Assembly: GCF_964355755.1 (NCBI RefSeq)
Contig: NC_092678.1
Span: 1,077,922-1,141,921 of the forward strand
DNA: 64,000 nucleotides
Source: Antedon mediterranea
Taxonomy: Eukaryota > Echinodermata > Crinoidea > Comatulida > Antedonidae
Reading direction: 5' to 3'
The notes under the pieces are model-generated. The model made no database searches. It had not been told where the DNA came from and was given only the letters and a program-made list of their open reading frames with translations. Position numbers and translations under genes: made by a program. Below, one piece after another: positions 25,201-38,776 of this stretch. Position 1 is the first letter of the stretch. Each line of letters opens with the position of its first letter.

Positions 25201-28200
25201 GGTTGCCTCAATCTCGGTCTACCTGAACCTCCCACAAGGTCCCAGGAGGCCTAGCTTTTTACAATGTACAAAGACATTGATATATTTATTAACAGATTCA
25301 CATAAAATTGAGCTCAAGTGGGAAAAAAGATATCCTCACACCAACATTTTGTAAATTAGATATTTTATAGGAAATAATGAGAAAACTATAAAAACAGTCA
25401 ATTAAATGTGAGGTAAAATGTTGATTATGTTTCTGGTATTGTAATAAATATATATAAATATTGTGTTAATAATTTTTTAACACTTTTGGAATGTAATACT
25501 CCCAATGAAACTCTCCCAAAACCACGCTCTCCTTGATGTTAAAAAGATCCCGATTAAAATACATTCTGAATACCAGAAAGGTGTATGGTATTGTGAGAGT
25601 TGACTGTATTTATTCTTAAAATGAGTAGTTTTTATGAAAATATATTTAAAAATTTGATTGAAAATTGATTACTGACCTTTATCCGATACGTGCCAATGTA
25701 CTTATCATGAGTATAGTTTGCTGTGATTACCATTAACGTTTTATTATTGACAACAACTTCTTTTGCAAGACTGCTTCCCTATAAATAAATAGAATATTCT
25801 GTGATGTCTAACAACCTACTGAATTGGACACAGGTATGGACAACGCACATTCAGTAACACAGAGGCCTGAGGACCCTTGCTTCATAAACCCTAAGTGGCC
25901 TTCAACGCTGGAAACCTTTTTCGACATATTTTAATGCCTGTTTTTTTTCTCTGGGCACTGTTCATGGGCCTCTGGGTTTAGCCAGTGAGCGCTCATTCAT
26001 ATTCATAGCCGTTACGCCACTGTGCATATTTCATAATGAGTAATTTTGCGTCGTAACCCAGTGCTCATTCGTCTGTTCCAGACAGAGGTCGAGACTACCG
26101 GGGTAACCTACATATTCTTCCAAAAGTGTGCACAAAGCCATCCAAGGCTTTATTAGAGAAGCCTAAAATTTAAGTAAATTAGGTATTTGGAAAAATCTGG
26201 AATAAAATATTGTGTATATGTATGTATTGTCTACAACATATTTGGAGCAGTCAATTGCATATCTTGGAACTCGGATGTAAAAATTGATTAAGTGCCTCAA
26301 TTTACTCAGCAAATGATCAAAAGTAGCTGGGGGTGGACTGATATCTAAGGAAGGGCTTATACCAAGGAGTGGACTGATACCTAAGGAAGGGCTAATACCA
26401 AGGGGTGGACCCATACCTGCTTCGTCAGTATATTATTAACATTTTATGTTTATTAATACTTACATACTTTTTATTTGGACATCTATCCCTGTCACCATAT
26501 ACTTTACAAACGTGTAACAAATACTTATTAAATTTGCAAGACGGCGGTGCAACTGAAAACTGTACAATGAATCCAGCATACAGAGGTGTGACATCAACAT
26601 ACTCAGCTTTCCAATGCACGTAATCGTTATCTAGAAAAAGTACAACAAGTAAATCCAACATATTCAAAATGTTCATTCCTGAATTGTGGGAAATTTTAAG
26701 CAATAAAAGTGTACACAAATGGTATATGTATAACACATTACGTAAACAATCCACTTCCATCCAGTATTCCAGATTGATTTTCGTTTAACGTACCTCTTTC
26801 ACATATTTTCAGATCCTCTACTGGGAAGCCTGTAAAAAAAGTAAAGTAAAATTAAACGACTCTATATTAAATAATAACAGTTGTAAAATAAAGGATTTTT
26901 CTATTGGCTACATGCTGCACCAACATTATGTACATGTTATGTATAATACCATAGGCACAAATCTTAATTGTTTTTCCTTAACACAAGTTAAGCTTGGTAG
27001 GCGTTAGGGAGCTAAGAACCAGTTAGTTTAGGTCATTTAATTGTTGGACCTGGAAATCACTAAAACTGAGTTGAGGTGAAAAAAGAGAAAGCATCATACC
27101 ATACGTATTGTATTTGTTTATATTTTATTTTGATCTTTGAATTGAAAATGTCGATAAAACTGAATATATATCCACATACGTCCCAACTTTTTAAGGGGTT
27201 TGATTGAGACAAGTTTTATATTCTAAACCAGATCCTAACAAAAAAAAAAGGGGGAAAAAATGTTGAATATTTATGTTACATATGTACTATAATACTTGTT
27301 TTCTCTTTTTGGTTAAATCAATTTTACGAAATGAAACTAAACGAAATAAAACAATTCTCTGATGATGTAGTTAGTCCGTCAGTCATAAAAATTAAAAGCT
27401 ACCCACCATTAATCAAACTTTTAACTTACTAGGTACTCTAACGGTTGCATTCCACTGTGTATAATTCAGATTTTGTTGTTTTAGTGGGGTGGCATACGCT
27501 TTCATGTAATAATCTCTCTTCGGTGTTAAGTCATAAATACAATCGTACTCAAATACTATCTGCCGAATCAATCAATATCAATATTTTGAATTTATAATTG
27601 TCCAAAAAAAAGTTTCAAAGAGAAAGCAATTGAAAGAAAAGTTATCATCATTGTCACTGTTGTCATCATCGTCATTGTCATCATCGCTGTTGTCATCATC
27701 GTCGCTGTTGTCATCATCGTCGCTGTTGTCATCATCGTCATTGTCGCGCTTGTCATCGTCATTGTCGCTCTTGTCATCATATGTGGTTGTCATCATATGT
27801 GGTTGTCATCATATGCGGTTGTCATCATATGCGGTTGTCATCATATGCGGTTGTCATCATATGCGGTTGTCATTATATGCGGTTGTCATATGCGGTTGTC
27901 ATCATATGCGGTTGTCATCATATGTGGTGGTCATCATATGTGGTTGTCATCATATGTGGTTGTCATCATATGTGGTTGTCATCATATGTGGTTGTCATCA
28001 TATGTGGTTGTCATCATATGTGGTTGTCATCATATGTGGTTGTCATCATATGTGGTTGTCATCATATGTGGTTGTCATCATATGTGGTTGTCATCATCGT
28101 CGCTGAAGCATCATCGTCACTGTCACTGTTGTCATCATCGTCGCAGTTGTTATCATCGTAGCTGTTATCATCGTCGCTGTTGTCATCGTCGATGTTGTCA

Positions 28201-31200
28201 TCGTCGATGTTGTCATTGTCGCTGTTGTCATCGTCGATGTTGTCATTGTCGCTGTTGTCATCATCGTCATTGTCATCATCCTCATTGTCATCGTGGTTGT
28301 TGTTATCATCGTCGCTAATGTCATCATCGTCGCTGTCATCGCTGTTGTCATCATCGCTGTTGTCATCATCATCGTTGTCACTGTTGCTGTTGTCATCGTT
28401 GCTGTTATCATCGTCGCTGTTGTCATCGTCACTGTTGTCATCATCACTGTTGTCATCATCACTGTTGTCATCATCATCGTTGTCACTGTTGCTGTTGTCA
28501 TTATCACTGTTGTCATCATCGCTGTTATCATCATCATCGTTGTCATCATCGTTGTTGTCATCGTCGCTGTTGTCATCGTCGCTGTTGTCATCATCACTGT
28601 TGTCATCGTCGCTGTTGTCATCGTCGCTGTTGTCATCATCGCTGTTGTCATCATCGCTGTTGTCATCATCATCGTTGTCACTGTTGCTGTTGTCATCGTT
28701 GCTGTTATCATCGTCGCTGTTGTCATCATCGCTGTTGTCATCATCGTCATTGTCATCATCGTTGTTGTCATCGTCGCTCTTGTCATCGTCGCTGTTGTCA
28801 TCATCATCGTTGTCACTGTTGCTGTTGTCATCGTTGCTGTTATCATCGTCGCTGTTGTCATCATCGCTGTTGTCATCATCGTCATTGTCATCATCGTTGT
28901 TGTCATCGTCGCCCTTGTCATCATCACTGTTGTCATCATCATCGTTGTCACTGTTGCTGTTGTCATCGTTGCTGTTATCATCGTCGCTGTTATCATCATC
29001 ATCGTTGTCATCATCGTTGTTGTCATCGTCGCTGTTGTCATCGTCGCTGTTGTCATCATCACTGTTGTCATCGTCGCTGTTGTCATCGTCGCTGTTGTCA
29101 TCATCATCGTTGTCATCATCATCGTTGTCACTGTTGCTGTTGTCATCGTCGCTGTTGTCATCATCGCTGTTGTCATTGTTGTCATTGTCATCATCGTTGT
29201 TGTCATTGTCGCTGTTGTCATCGTCGCTGTTGTCATCGTCGCTGTTATCATCATCATCGTTGTCATCGTCGCTGTTGTCATCGTCGCTGTTGTCATCGTC
29301 GCTGTTGTCATCATCATCGTTGTCATCATCGTCATCTGTTACGCTTGAGTAGACACTGTATTCATTATTCGTTTCAATGTCTTTCTAAAAATTATAGAAT
29401 TGGCAGGTATGAATGAAAATTTACAGTTAGTAACATTTTGATAATGGGTGCTGGCCCTACCTGTGTGTTTCCCTTGAACGATAGGTGACTAATGCCTTTT
29501 TCAGAGAAGCTTAAATGATGGCATTCTCCCCTATTATTATCATGTCGAAACAATAATATAATTATTCCTTTTAACTTCCAGTGATAGACTGAAAAAAGGA
29601 GTATTTTAATAAAATTAACAAAGGTTGGATAAAAAGGAACATAAATATTCATAAAGGAACATGAATATTCATAAAGGAACATGAATATTCATAAAGTAAT
29701 GTATTAACAGTAGAACCCCTATTTATGAAACACCACTCCCTATTTATGCAACGTCCCTCCCTATTTATGCAACGTTCCTCCCTATTTATGCAACGTCCCT
29801 CCCTATTTATGCAACGTCCCTCCCTATTTATGCAACGCACCTCCCTATTTATGCAAGGTCCCTCCCTATTTATGCAACGTCCCTCCCTATTTATGCAACG
29901 TCCTTCCCTATTTATGCAACGTCCCTCCCTATTTATGCAACGTCCCTCCCTATTTATGCAACGTCCCTCCCTATTTATGCAACGTCCCTCCCTATTTATG
30001 CAACGTCCCTCCCTATTTATGCAACGTCCCTCCCTATTTATGCAACGTCCCTTCCTATTTATGCAACACACCTCCCTATTTATGCAACGTCCCTCCCTAT
30101 TTATGAAACACCACTCCCTATTTATGCAACACCACTCCCTATTTATGCAACGTCCCTCCCTATTTATGCAACGTCCCTCCCTATTTATGCAACGTTCCTC
30201 CCTATTTATGCAACGTCCCTCCCTATTTATGCAACGTCCCTCCCTATTTATGCAACGTCCCTCCCTATTTATGCAACGTCCCTCCCTATTTATGCAACGT
30301 CCCTCCCTATTTATGCAACGCACCTCCCTATTTATGCAACGTCCCTCCCTATTTATGCAACGTCCCTCCCTATTTATGCAACGTCCCTCCCTATTTATGC
30401 AACGTCCCTCCCTATTTATGCAACGTCCCTCCCTATTTATGCAACGTCCCTCCCTATTTATGCAACGTCCCTCCCTATTTATGCAACGTCCCTCCCTATT
30501 TATGCAACGTCCCTCCCTATTTATGCAACGTCCCTCCCTATTTATGCAACGTCCCTCCCTATTTATGCAACACACCTCCCTATTTATGCAACGTCCCTCC
30601 CTATTTATGAAACACCACTCCCTATTTATGCAACGTCCCTCCCTATTTATGCAACGTCCCTCCCTATTTATGCAACGTCCCTCCCTATTTATGCAACGTT
30701 CCTCCCTATTTATGCAACGTTCCTCCCTATTTATGCAACGTCCCTCCCTATTTATGAAACACCACTTCCTATTTATGCAACGTCCCTCCCTATTTATGCA
30801 ACGTCCCTCCCTATTTATGCAACGTTCCTCCCTATTTATGCAACACACCTCCCTATTTATGCAACGTCCCTCCCTATTTATGAAACACCACTCCCTATTT
30901 ATGCAACGTCCCTCCCTATTTATGCAACGTCCCTCCCTATTTATGCAACGTTCCTCCCTATTTATGCAACGTTCCTCCCTATTTATGCAACACACCTCCC
31001 TATTTATGCAACGTACCTCCCTATTTATGCAACGTCCCTCCCTATTTATGCAACGTCCCTCCCTATTTATGCAACGTCCCTCCCTATTTATGCAACGTCC
31101 CTCCCTATTTATGCAACGTTCCTCCCTATTTATGCAACGTTCCTCCCTATTTATGCAACGCACCTCCCTATTTATGCAACGCACCTCCCTATTTATGCAA

Positions 31201-34200
31201 CGTCCCTCCCTATTTATGCAACGTCCCTCCCTATTTATGCAACGCACCTCCCTATTTATGCAACGCACCTCCCTATTTATGCAACGTCCCTCCCTATTTA
31301 TGCAACTTATCAAGGGGACACTTGCCTGTGAAACAAAAAGAAGAAACAATATATGTTTAAGCACTACAGACAACCCCTATTCAGAGGACACTCCTATTAA
31401 GGGGACAATTTTCTGGACCCCTATTCAGAGGACACTCCTATTAAGGGGACAATTTTCTGGACCCCTATTCAGAGGACACTCCTATTAGGGGACAATTTTC
31501 TGAACCCCTATTCAGAGGACACTCCTATTAAAGGGACAATTTGCTGGACCCCTATTCAGAGGACACTCCTATTCAGAGGACACTTTACTGGAACTCTATT
31601 CAGAGGACACTTCTATTTAAGGGGACAATTTTCTGGACCTCTATTCAGAGGACACTCCTATTAAGGGGACAATTTTCTGGACCCCTATTCAGAGGACACT
31701 CCTATTAAGAGGACAATTTTCTGGGTCCTGAAGGTGCTCTTGCTTGTCTTACCATCACGTAAAATCTTTATTTTAATCTTCAGATTGTATTTTCTATTCT
31801 CCAGGTTCTTTATCCACTCAAGTTCAATGTTTGAATCCGATAAGGCTGTTGCGTAGCAAGTATTCACAGATTTAGTACAATCTCCATGTGGAATATTCCC
31901 ATAACAATCAACTAATAAAAACAAAACAAAAAGAAATTAATACATACTGTATCCTGATATCACAACACATTCAATAAAATGAATGAAACCTGCAAAGGAG
32001 TACTAAGATCCATTCAACAAATAATTTAACACTACTCGTTTCAATTTAGTTTTTGTTTATGTCTGACATCTGTCGCAATTAGTTTTACATTCATCTGAAA
32101 TGATGGATGAAACTAAGCCAGGACTGGTTAAAGCACTTTGGTTGGTCCTAACATTGATCAAAGGCTTCCCTCGGCCAATGTCCACTTTGACCAGAGGAAA
32201 GACATGGGCCAATACGTCTGAGGCAGATGCAGGGGCTGCCATTGCTATTGAAAAGAGTAATATTGTTCAATTTTAAAACCATGACAAATGACGCACAATT
32301 CCACAAGCGATTTGACAATGCAATGAAGATGTTAAATAATCCATTTCCTGTGATTGGTCAAATCACCTTGCGTCCAAGCAATATTAAGGTAATTGGTCAG
32401 ATTTCAGCCGTTTGGCAAGACATTCTCTACTTTACTTTATTTCCTTTTTTAGAAACACATGGCATACTTCAAACTTTAATTTATCTATGACAAAGAACAG
32501 GATTTATAACTTACATTCTTTATACTTTGTTGCTGTGCATTCTTCATATTTTGTCTAAAATAAAAAAAAGAAAAATGTCTTTCAAGAAAAAGCGTCATCC
32601 AATATAAACAGTTAAATGGCTTCTTCTAGGATAAGTGCTGGGCAAACAGGCACCAGGCTAGTAGAACTAACAAGTTTATATGGCATGATCTCTACACAGG
32701 AATACAGTGACTACGTCTGGTGTCCAAGAAATTTGGGCCAATTGGATTGGTCAACCGCTCACTCAACTGCCCGTCCGGTAAACTGCCCGCAAAGCCGAAT
32801 AACATCAATTTGTATTTGACAATTCTTTGTGGTGTAATTTGTGAACGATGTCGTCACACCTACACAATTTACACACAAAGGTATTAACAATACATTTGTC
32901 ATTTATATCAAAATCTAGAATTTTGCTAAAATACTACAACAAAATTATGAATATCATACAGTTAATAATGGCTGAATGAATGTGCTGTATTTTAAACTGC
33001 AATGTGTTCCTAAGAGTTTTAATCCGTCAAGTTGATATAAAAAACGTACAAAATATTTAAATAAAATAATAAAAATGGGAAGCAGCATTTATTGGAGACT
33101 AGGGAAGGGATCTGTAAAGCAATAAAATGTAATCTTTATTAATTTTTCTATCTTTTAAATGTTTAAATGTCACTTTCAGCAGTTTACCTCGTGTAAAATG
33201 GGGTATTAGAATTAGAAGAAGTCAACTAATAATTGGGTTGTTACAAAACTATTTCAGCTAATTAGCAGTAAAAAATAATTGGAATACAGGCCTCATACAA
33301 AATCAATTCAATTTTAAAAACAAAACTGTTGTACAACGTTTCTAATATAATCAATTCTTCTTTATAAACAAAGCTAAAACAAGAATAATTATAATCTTCT
33401 ATTGGAATGAATGAGAATAGATCGCGTGCATGGCTTTTCTTTAATAGGGATAAAGATGTAGTTACAAATTGATTTATGTTCATTAACAATTAGAGTTTTC
33501 TTTGAAGTTGTCTGAGTTACTAGGAAATACATCATTAATTTGTTTCCCAGCAGCTTACTCTTTAGCATAGTCCTCTTAACCCATACTCTCTCAAATTTTT
33601 AATTGAGAACAATTACAATTGGTTTCAATTTTGTTTTAATTATAGATGTATGTAAAACAAGAAAAAAAAACAGTGGTTAAGCTTGGTTCCCCCTTTAGAC
33701 GCAACCCAAGGACGTACGCGGAACACAAAATGTACACGCAACACAATGATGTACGCGCAACATAAGGACGTACGCACAGCACAAGGATATACGCGCAACA
33801 TACTGTACACAGTACAATGATGTATGTACAGCGCAAGGAGGTACGCACAGCACAAGGAAGTACGCACAGTGCAATGATGTATGTACAGCGCAAGGAAGTA
33901 CGCACAGCACAAGGAGGTACGCACAGCACAAGGAAGTACGCACAGCACAAGGAAGTACGCACAGTGCAAAGAAGTATGCACATTGCAATACGCCCAATAC
34001 GCGCAACATACTGTACACAGTACAATGATGTATGTACAGCGCAAGGAAGTACGCACAGCACAAGGAAGTACGCACAGCGCAAAGAAGTATACACATTGCA
34101 AGGAAGTAAGCACAGCACAAGGAAGTACGCACAGTGCAAAGAAGTATGCACATTGCAAGGAAGTACGCACAGCACAAGGAAGTACGCACAGTGCAATGAT

Positions 34201-37200
34201 GTATGTACAGCGCAAGGAAGTACGCACAGCACAAGGAAGTACGCACAGTGCAATGATGTATGTACAGCGCAAGGAAGTACGCACAACACAAGGAAGTACG
34301 CACAGCGCAAGGAAGTACGCACAACACAAGGAAGTATGCACATTGCAAGGAAGTATGCACAGCGCAAAGAAGTATGCACATTGCAAGGAAGTACGCACAG
34401 CACAAGGAAGTACGCACAGCGCAAAGAAGTATGCACATTGCAAGGAAGTACGCACAGCACAAGGAAGTACGCACAGTGCAATGATGTATGTACAGCGCAA
34501 GGAAGTACGCACAGCACAAGGAAGTACGCACAGCGCAAGGAAGTACGCACAACACAAGGAAGTATGCACATTGCAAGGAAGTACGCACTGCACAAGGAAG
34601 TACGCAAAGTGCAATGATGTATGTACAGCGCAAGGAAGTACGCATAACACAAGGAAGTATGCACATGCAAGGATGTACACACATTGCAAGGGCGTACGCG
34701 CAGCACAATGATGTACATACAACGCAAGTGCCACATCAAAGGTGTAGATAAATAATTATACTATGGGGCGTGTTGGTCAGACAACCTTTTATACCCGCAT
34801 TACAGTATTAATTATGCCCTTGGTAACAAATTGAATTTATATTTTAAGATCATAAATGTCTGTACATACATAGACAAAACTATGACGATGAAAAAACCAT
34901 GTTAAAATGTTCAACATGGTTGAGTTTTTATGATGGCTGTGGTTTTCTTCAGACGGTAATGAAAAATTACGCATTCTCATAAACTAGTTTTTTATTGTTT
35001 TTATATTCACCATACTGTAAATTTACAATGACTGAACAATCTGCTGTCCAGGTAAGGACAGTCCTTAATCAAATTTCAAGGGAAAAAAACCCAATAAAAA
35101 TGCTTATAAAAACAAACACATTTTCACTTCCAATTTCAAATCTCTAATTACTGCACTTTGCGCCTTTCTTTGAAATAACTGCTGCTATGCTAAGTTTAAG
35201 GTCACTTTCAGGTCAACTGCCATTTCAAGCTTCAATTTTTCAAGTACTTATAATCATTCAACTAAAGCCTACCCTATAGCCAGGATTTTTATAGAAGGGC
35301 TTTTTTTCTTTTAAATAAAAAAATTGGTAAAAAATCATTGTATCACCCTTCTCCTATTTACCATCATTGCCTCTGATAGGGGTTCGAATCATTGAATTAC
35401 CCCCTTCCCAGCTGGCTACAGGCCTATTTACTATCAATGCCTCTGGATAGGGGTTGAATCATTGTATCACCCCCCTTCCCTGGCTACTGACTTAGCAACT
35501 TTGTCTGCAAAAAATTGGTAAAAAATCGTTATCAGCCGACTAGATAGATGTAGGCCTATTTACCATCACTGCTGCTGATAATAGGGGTTTGAATTATTGA
35601 ATCACCCCCTTCCCTGGCTACAGGCCCATTTACCATCACTGCTGATGGGGTTTGAATTATTGAATCACCCCCTTCCCTGGCTACAGGCCCATTTACCATC
35701 ACTGCTGATGATAGGGGTTGGAATCATTGTATCATCCCCTTTCCTGGCTACAGGCCCATTTACCATCACTGCTGATGATAGGGGTTGGAATCATTGTATC
35801 ACCCCCTTCCCTGGCTACAGGCCCATTTACCATCACTGCTGATGATAGAGGTTGGAATCATTGTATCACCCCCTTCCCTGGCTACAGGCTAATTTACCAT
35901 CACTGCTGATGATAGGGGTTGGAATCATTGTATCACGCCCTTCCCTGGCTACAGGCCCATTTACCATCACTGCTGATGACAGGGGTTGGAATCATTGTAT
36001 CACCCCCTTCCCTGGCTACAGACCCATTTACCATCACTGCTGATGATAGGGGTTGGAATCATTGTATCACCCCCTTCCCTGGCTACAGGCCCATTTACCA
36101 TCACTGCTGATGATAGGGGTTGGAATCATTGTATCACCCCCTTCCCTGGCTACAGGCCCATTTACCATCACTACTGATGATAGGGGTTGGAATCATTGTA
36201 TCACCCCCTTCCCTGGCTACAGACTTAGCAACTTTGTCTGCAAAAATAATCTTTTACACACTTACAAGAAATATTGTAATAAATACAGCGTTTGAATAAT
36301 AAAAAAGTATTAATGTTGAAATTCATCATTTTGCAGTTTTTTGAATTTTGAAACAAGTTCAATATTGATGTTACACAAATGATGATGATACTATGTTGTA
36401 ATCTAATGAGTGCTTAAGGCACCCATCTTGTGACTTAGCCACATGATATTTTAGGTCTATATTTAACCACCATGCTAAATTAATTAGCAAAAATCCAAAC
36501 TGTAGTAAACAAACTGAACCCTAAAAAATTAACCATGCATTGCCAGGACGGTTTCATATTCTTTTCAATGTATGGTACCCGTACCCTACCTAATGGGAAA
36601 CCATTATTGTTAATATAAAAGGAAAATAACGAATTACACATTCTTGGCATTTTTAAAAATATTTATAGTCATAAAACTCTTTAAAAATGGCCATAATTAG
36701 AAAATTTAGATCTTTTATTAATAATATAGCATTGCATCCTGTTCTTGAACAACGTTGAAAAGTTTAAAGTATAACTTGCTGCCAACAACCTGTTGTGCAA
36801 CACTTAATACACCAACGATTACATTATTCAAGCACAATAACACCTTTACAATCTTTTCATAATAAACCTCAAAAGACAAAATCTGGTTATCATATCTTAA
36901 GCCTACAAAACTTGTACAAAATGTAGTGTTCTTTTGTTTTGTGATGATTTGATCCTGAAACATCCTGCTAAAAGGATTGCATGCATTCAACATAAAAGGT
37001 TTAAAATATTTGCAACCTAATAACCTGTTGTATTCCAACAATGCATTGTATATTCTCAATAATTATCAAGGTCTTCTTGCTAACCTAGCTACTCTATTTT
37101 ACTCGAAAATATTTTTGACAATGAAAACAAATTTTAAAAATGAAAAACTTTATGAAACACTTTAGACATTTTTGATTTAAGCCTAGTAAATGTTAACAAG

Positions 37201-38601
37201 CACAGTAATATCTATACCACAATCTTCATTCATTTTTTTTATTAAACAACAAAGAAATGAATTAAATCCACACAGACCTTAAAACGAAATGAGACAATAA
37301 GTGATTGAATTTAGAAGTACATTATGTGAATATTTTTAACAGCTGTAATGTTTAAATAATTCTGATTACATTACTTTAAGTATGTCATCTATTTATAGAC
37401 TTAATGTTTTAACATAAGCATGATTAAGGAGAGTTCACATTGCAAAATCTTGAATATTCCAACAAAAAAATTCTGGAAAAGGGTGTTCTAAAAATAATAA
37501 TTAGGGTGGATTCTAAAAATAATAAAAAGGGTGGATTCTAAAAATAATAAAAAGGGTGGATTCTAAAAATAATAAAAAGGGTGGATTCTAAAAATAATAA
37601 AAAGGGTGGATTCTAAAAATAATAAAAAGGGTGGATTCTAAAAATAATAAAAAGGGTGGATTCTAAAAATAATAAAAAGGGTGGATTCTAAAAATAATAA
37701 AAAGGGTGGATTCTAAAAATAATAAAAAGGGTGGATTCTAAAAATAATAAAAAGGGTGGATTCTAAAAATAATAAAAAGGGTGGATTCTAAAAATAATAA
37801 AAAGGGTGGATTCTAAAAATAATAAAAAGGGTGGATTCTAAAAATAATAAAAAGGGTGGATTCTAAAAATAATAAAAAAGGTGGATTCTAAAAATATTAA
37901 TATTGTAAATTTTACTTTCTTTACCTACATAGGCTATATTTATTTATGTAAGATATGACCAAAGAAAATTATTGGTAAGTGACATCATACAGAACTAAAT
38001 GTACTCATCATCCCAATTATTGTGGGTTTGCAGAAACCATCGATACCATCTCCCGTAGTAATTATTATAATATATACCAAAGATTCTTCAGTTTTGGATA
38101 GATCAGATGTATAATTGTCAAAAAAAAACTTTTTGCTTTAAAGGTTAGGTGACTACTTAATGCCAGGAATCACTACCTAGTATTCATAACTCAAGACAAA
38201 GCCACTGTTATCATAGTGTATCTGCTGTTTTCCACTTCCTTTCTAACCCCACTTGCTTACTTTGATACAATCTACTCATTTATCTCACTGTTAGTATTAC
38301 ATGATGTAATATCATAATGGGGTAATGTACACAAACAAAACTAGGAACTTGTTCTTAACTTGGCAAGTAATGAAGAACAAAAAATATACAATAGCCATTG
38401 AATTAACAAATCATGATGATGATGAGGATGATGATGATGATGATAATGATGATGATGATGATGATAATGATGATCAAGATGATGATGATGATGATGAGGA
38501 TAATGATGATGATGATGATCATGATGATAATGATGATGATCATGATGATAATGATGATGATCATGATGATAATCATGATGATAATGATGATGATGATGAT
38601 G

Positions 38602-38645
<44 letters not shown>

Positions 38646-38744
38646 CATGAATCATGATGATGATGAGGATGATGATGATGATGATGATGATGATCATGAT
38701 GATCATGAATCATGATGATGATGAGGATGATGATGATGATGATA

Positions 38745-38776
<32 letters not shown>

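Noticed and set aside
27630-29352. Long frames rich in Met-Thr, Leu-Ser or Val-Ile
   Set aside because: Products of a trinucleotide-like minisatellite read in several frames.
29649-31488. Two overlapping reading frames of about 580 codons on opposite strands
   Set aside because: They come from the 21-bp period of a satellite; no start context, splice structure or domain supports a protein.
27776-31730. CRISPR-like regularly spaced repeats
   Set aside because: Arrays are head-to-tail without unique spacers, in a eukaryotic intron.
32057-32242. Open minus-strand segment in R1 (MAAPASASDVLAHVFPLV) as exon 2
   Set aside because: It could be spliced, but the nearby 40-nt exon 32515-32554 fits the phases of exon 1 (GTAAGT donor) and exon 3 and matches R2 exon 2. 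The segment does not resemble receptor sequence.
33636-34751. Frames of 266-367 codons on both strands
   Set aside because: Generated by the 18-bp MITE-derived array, which lacks stops in several frames.
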